Part shown: positions 62,404 through 64,000 of the stretch, in pieces
Layout: each line of letters begins with the position of its first letter
Position numbering within the stretch: position 1 is the stretch's first letter
Assembly: GCA_902572345.1 (NCBI GenBank)
Contig: CACGEW010000001.1
Coordinates: 1-64,000 of the forward strand
Direction: 5' to 3'
DNA length: 64,000 nucleotides
Source: an uncultured Pelagibacteraceae bacterium
GTDB lineage: Bacteria > Pseudomonadota > Alphaproteobacteria > Pelagibacterales > Pelagibacteraceae
Notes under the pieces: generated by a model
What the model saw: only the letters and a program-made list of their open reading frames with translations
Told to the model about the DNA's origin: nothing
Database searches by the model: none
Program-made: the position numbers and the translations under genes

Positions 62404-63413
62404 AAAGATCTATTTAAACTAAAGCTAGTTAAATTTTGCAAGATTCTTTTATCTTGATTATCTGGAAATATTGCTAGAGCATCATAAGAGACATTAACAA
62501 AATATTCTGCCTTTTTTAAACTTGTCTCAACTGCTTTATATTTAAAAATTAAAGCTAACGTTTCACTAAAATCTTCTTCAGTTCTTTTATCTTTTTTCAT
62601 TATTTCCATCAGAAATTCTTTTTCCTCCTCATTACTTTTTTGAAAAATTGTAATAAGTGGAAGTGTTACTTTTCCCTCATAAAAATCTTTTCCAATTTCT
62701 TTACCAAAAAATTTTTCTTTAGCGTAATAATCGAGTGCATCATCTGCTATTTGAAAAGCAAGACCTAAATTTCTTCCATAAGACTCTAATGCTTTCTTTT
62801 CTTTTTCATTACTTCCAGAAATACAAGCGCCTGTTTTTGTTGCTGCAGCAAAAAGAGCAGCAGTTTTTAAATTAATAATATCTATGTATGTTTCTTCTAA
62901 AAGATCTGCTTCACCTTTATGTTGTAGCTGTAGTACTTCTCCCTGAGCTATTTTTGCAGAGGTTGATGATAGAAGCTGTAACACTTCAAGATCTCCATCT
63001 TGAACCATAATCTCAAAACATCTACTCAAAAGATAATCTCCTACTAAAATTGAAGATTGATTACCCCAAATAGAATTTGTTGTTTTAATTCCTCGTCTTA
63101 AAGAGCTTTCATCAATTACATCATCATGTAGTAAGGTTGCTGAATGAATTAATTCCACACATGCCGCTAGATTAATATCTCTTATCTCTTCTTTGTATCC
63201 AGTTAATTTTGCTGATTCTAATGTTAATAGTGCTCTCAACCTTTTACCACCTGATTTAAGATGATGTTCGCTCATCTTCTTAATCAAATCAACATCACTC
63301 TTAAGTTTTTGCTCTATTAAGCTCTCAACATTTTGCAATTTAACCCCAAGCATATTTTTAAGCTCGAGATATGCAGAGTTTGCAGATTTTTTAAGTGGTA
63401 TTACTGATCCCAT
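62400..63413 (-). CDS. ispB: Polyprenyl (octaprenyl-type) diphosphate synthase
   Basis: The 337-residue trans-prenyl synthase has LLHDDVIDESSLRRG (about residues 94-108), GNQSSILVGDYLLSRCFE, TAALFAAA and the second motif AFQIADDALDYYA (about 215-227). KRLRALLTL (about 57-65) is the IPP-binding motif. Length and motifs fit long-chain synthases that make the quinone side chain rather than FPP synthase. The exact chain length is not given by sequence. It is divergent from the S49 peptidase gene. Confidence 0.9.
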   Translation of the reverse strand: MGSVIPLKKSANSAYLELKNMLGVKLQNVESLIEQKLKSDVDLIKKMSEHHLKSGGKRLRALLTLESAKLTGYKEEIRDINLAACVELIHSATLLHDDVIDESSLRRGIKTTNSIWGNQSSILVGDYLLSRCFEIMVQDGDLEVLQLLSSTSAKIAQGEVLQLQHKGEADLLEETYIDIINLKTAALFAAATKTGACISGSNEKEKKALESYGRNLGLAFQIADDALDYYAKEKFFGKEIGKDFYEGKVTLPLITIFQKSNEEEKEFLMEIMKKDKRTEEDFSETLALIFKYKAVETSLKKAEYFVNVSYDALAIFPDNQDKRILQNLTSFSLNRSF

Positions 63414-63558
63414 ATGCTTTTCTTACATTCGATTTAATTAATAATAAAATTTTAAATGGTAACGTGGTGACGCACCTATAATTCAACTGTAAGTAGCGTA
63501 ATTTAATATTAAAATTTAGTTTATTACTGTTATAAGAATAATAACGATCATCTAAATT
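63414..63558. promoter_or_regulatory. Divergent intergenic region with TATAAT and short GC hairpin
   Basis: This 145-base region between divergent genes is the longest gap in the window. GGTG-ACG-CACC (63466-63476) forms a 4-bp GC hairpin immediately before TATAAT (63477-63482), a candidate -10 for the S49 peptidase gene, though it would leave a leader of about 70 bases and no good -35 is seen. The rest is AT-rich without recognisable elements. Confidence 0.35.
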
Positions 63559-64000
63559 ATGTTTTCAATTTTTAAAAAGAAAAAAGTTATACCACATGTA
63601 AGATTAACTGGCGTAATTGGATCAGCAGGCCGATTTAATAAAGGTATAGATCTTGCTGGTCAAAGAGATATTTTAAAAAAGGCTTTTTCTTTGAAAAAAA
63701 TAACACATGTTGCGATTTCAATTAATTCGCCTGGAGGGTCCCCAGTCCAATCACACTTAATTTATAGTTATATAAGACAATTAGCTGAGAAAAATAAAGT
63801 TAAAGTTATTATTTTTGCTGAGGACGTAGCTGCATCGGGCGGATATTTAATTTCATGTGCAGGTGATGAAATTTATGCTAACTCAAGCTCTATTATTGGA
63901 TCAATTGGTGTGATTTCAGCATCATTTGGATTCAAAGATTTGATTAAAAAAATCGGAATCGAGAGAAGAGTTTATACTGCAGGAAAAAATAAAAGTACTC
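63559..64000 (+). CDS. S49-family peptidase (SppA/SohB-like), 3' end outside window
   Basis: The visible 147 codons begin MFSIFKKKKVIPHVRLTGVIG. SINSPGGSPVQSHLIYSYIRQ (about residues 56-76) and EDVAASGGYLIS (about 91-102), with the catalytic Ser, are S49 signatures, and VYTAGKNKST near the cut edge holds the expected general-base Lys. Signal peptide peptidase A-type enzymes degrade leftover signal peptides at the membrane. No long N-terminal membrane helix is visible, so it is the short SohB- or SppA36-like form. The gene continues past the window. Confidence 0.88.
   Translation, partial: MFSIFKKKKVIPHVRLTGVIGSAGRFNKGIDLAGQRDILKKAFSLKKITHVAISINSPGGSPVQSHLIYSYIRQLAEKNKVKVIIFAEDVAASGGYLISCAGDEIYANSSSIIGSIGVISASFGFKDLIKKIGIERRVYTAGKNKST

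Overview
The window is a very AT-rich, densely packed bacterial chromosome segment that fits a marine SAR11-type alphaproteobacterium (Candidatus Pelagibacterales). The reasons are the A/T-dominated codons and Lys/Ile/Asn-rich proteins, intergenic gaps of a few bases, and alphaproteobacterial gene orders (yebC-ruvC-tolQRAB-pal-cpoB-tilS-ftsH-folP-glmM; DUF4164-zapA divergent from tkt-pgk-fba; split pntA1-pntA2-pntB). A 5S rRNA gene also stands alone at the edge of a polysaccharide island. In SAR11 genomes a hypervariable region (HVR2) is known to separate 23S from 5S, so bases 1-21587 are probably the right part of HVR2. The taxonomic call is inference from content and layout; no 16S or 23S gene is present.

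Bases 1-6453 hold an unusual contiguous set: a LuxE-like acyl-protein synthetase (cut by the window start), a LuxC-like acyl-CoA reductase, a hotdog dehydratase, a radical SAM protein, an SDR reductase, a transketolase split into N and C halves, and an acyl carrier protein. There is no ketosynthase and no luciferase. A metallo-beta-lactamase-fold protein and a CMP-sugar (nonulosonate-type) synthetase follow (6493-8489). Next comes an operon (8578-14533) with a MarR-type regulator, an ABC flippase, PseB, PseC and an LIC12162-family transferase. A second operon (14615-21587) has a sulfotransferase-like protein, a C-methyltransferase, two GT2 glycosyltransferases, a DegT aminotransferase, and RfbF and RfbG of the CDP-sugar pathway. 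Both operons are preceded by the same 15-bp palindrome, GTTCAA-N3-TTGAAC, a likely operator.

From 21601 the window is core genome: tRNA-Val, 5S rRNA, rpmJ, a small CoxIV-like protein, pntAB and a transaldolase. On the minus strand follow typA, tRNA-fMet, a cold-shock protein, rpsU (apparently started by ATT), trcR, rpmE, suhB, efp, thiE, fba, pgk and tkt. On the plus strand follow DUF4164, zapA, a 5-formyl-THF cyclo-ligase, ymdB, yebC, ruvC, tolQRAB-pal-cpoB, tilS, ftsH, folP, glmM, thiD and purA. rpoH and rluD lie on the minus strand, then tRNA-Arg on the plus strand. A minus-strand run from 57637 down to 52833 contains a Sua5-type tRNA threonylcarbamoyladenylate synthase, an ABC-2 exporter, a 2OG-Fe(II) oxygenase-like protein, a GT17 and another glycosyltransferase-like protein. 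The last three look like a small accessory glycan insert. The end of the window carries isoprenoid genes (ispA, dxs, an ispB-like gene), xseB, aroC, pdxH and the start of an S49 peptidase.

No stretch over 300 bases lacks a gene; the longest gap is 63414-63558. All four convergent protein-coding pairs overlap by exactly 4 bases through their stop codons, and only one convincing intrinsic terminator was found (after pal).
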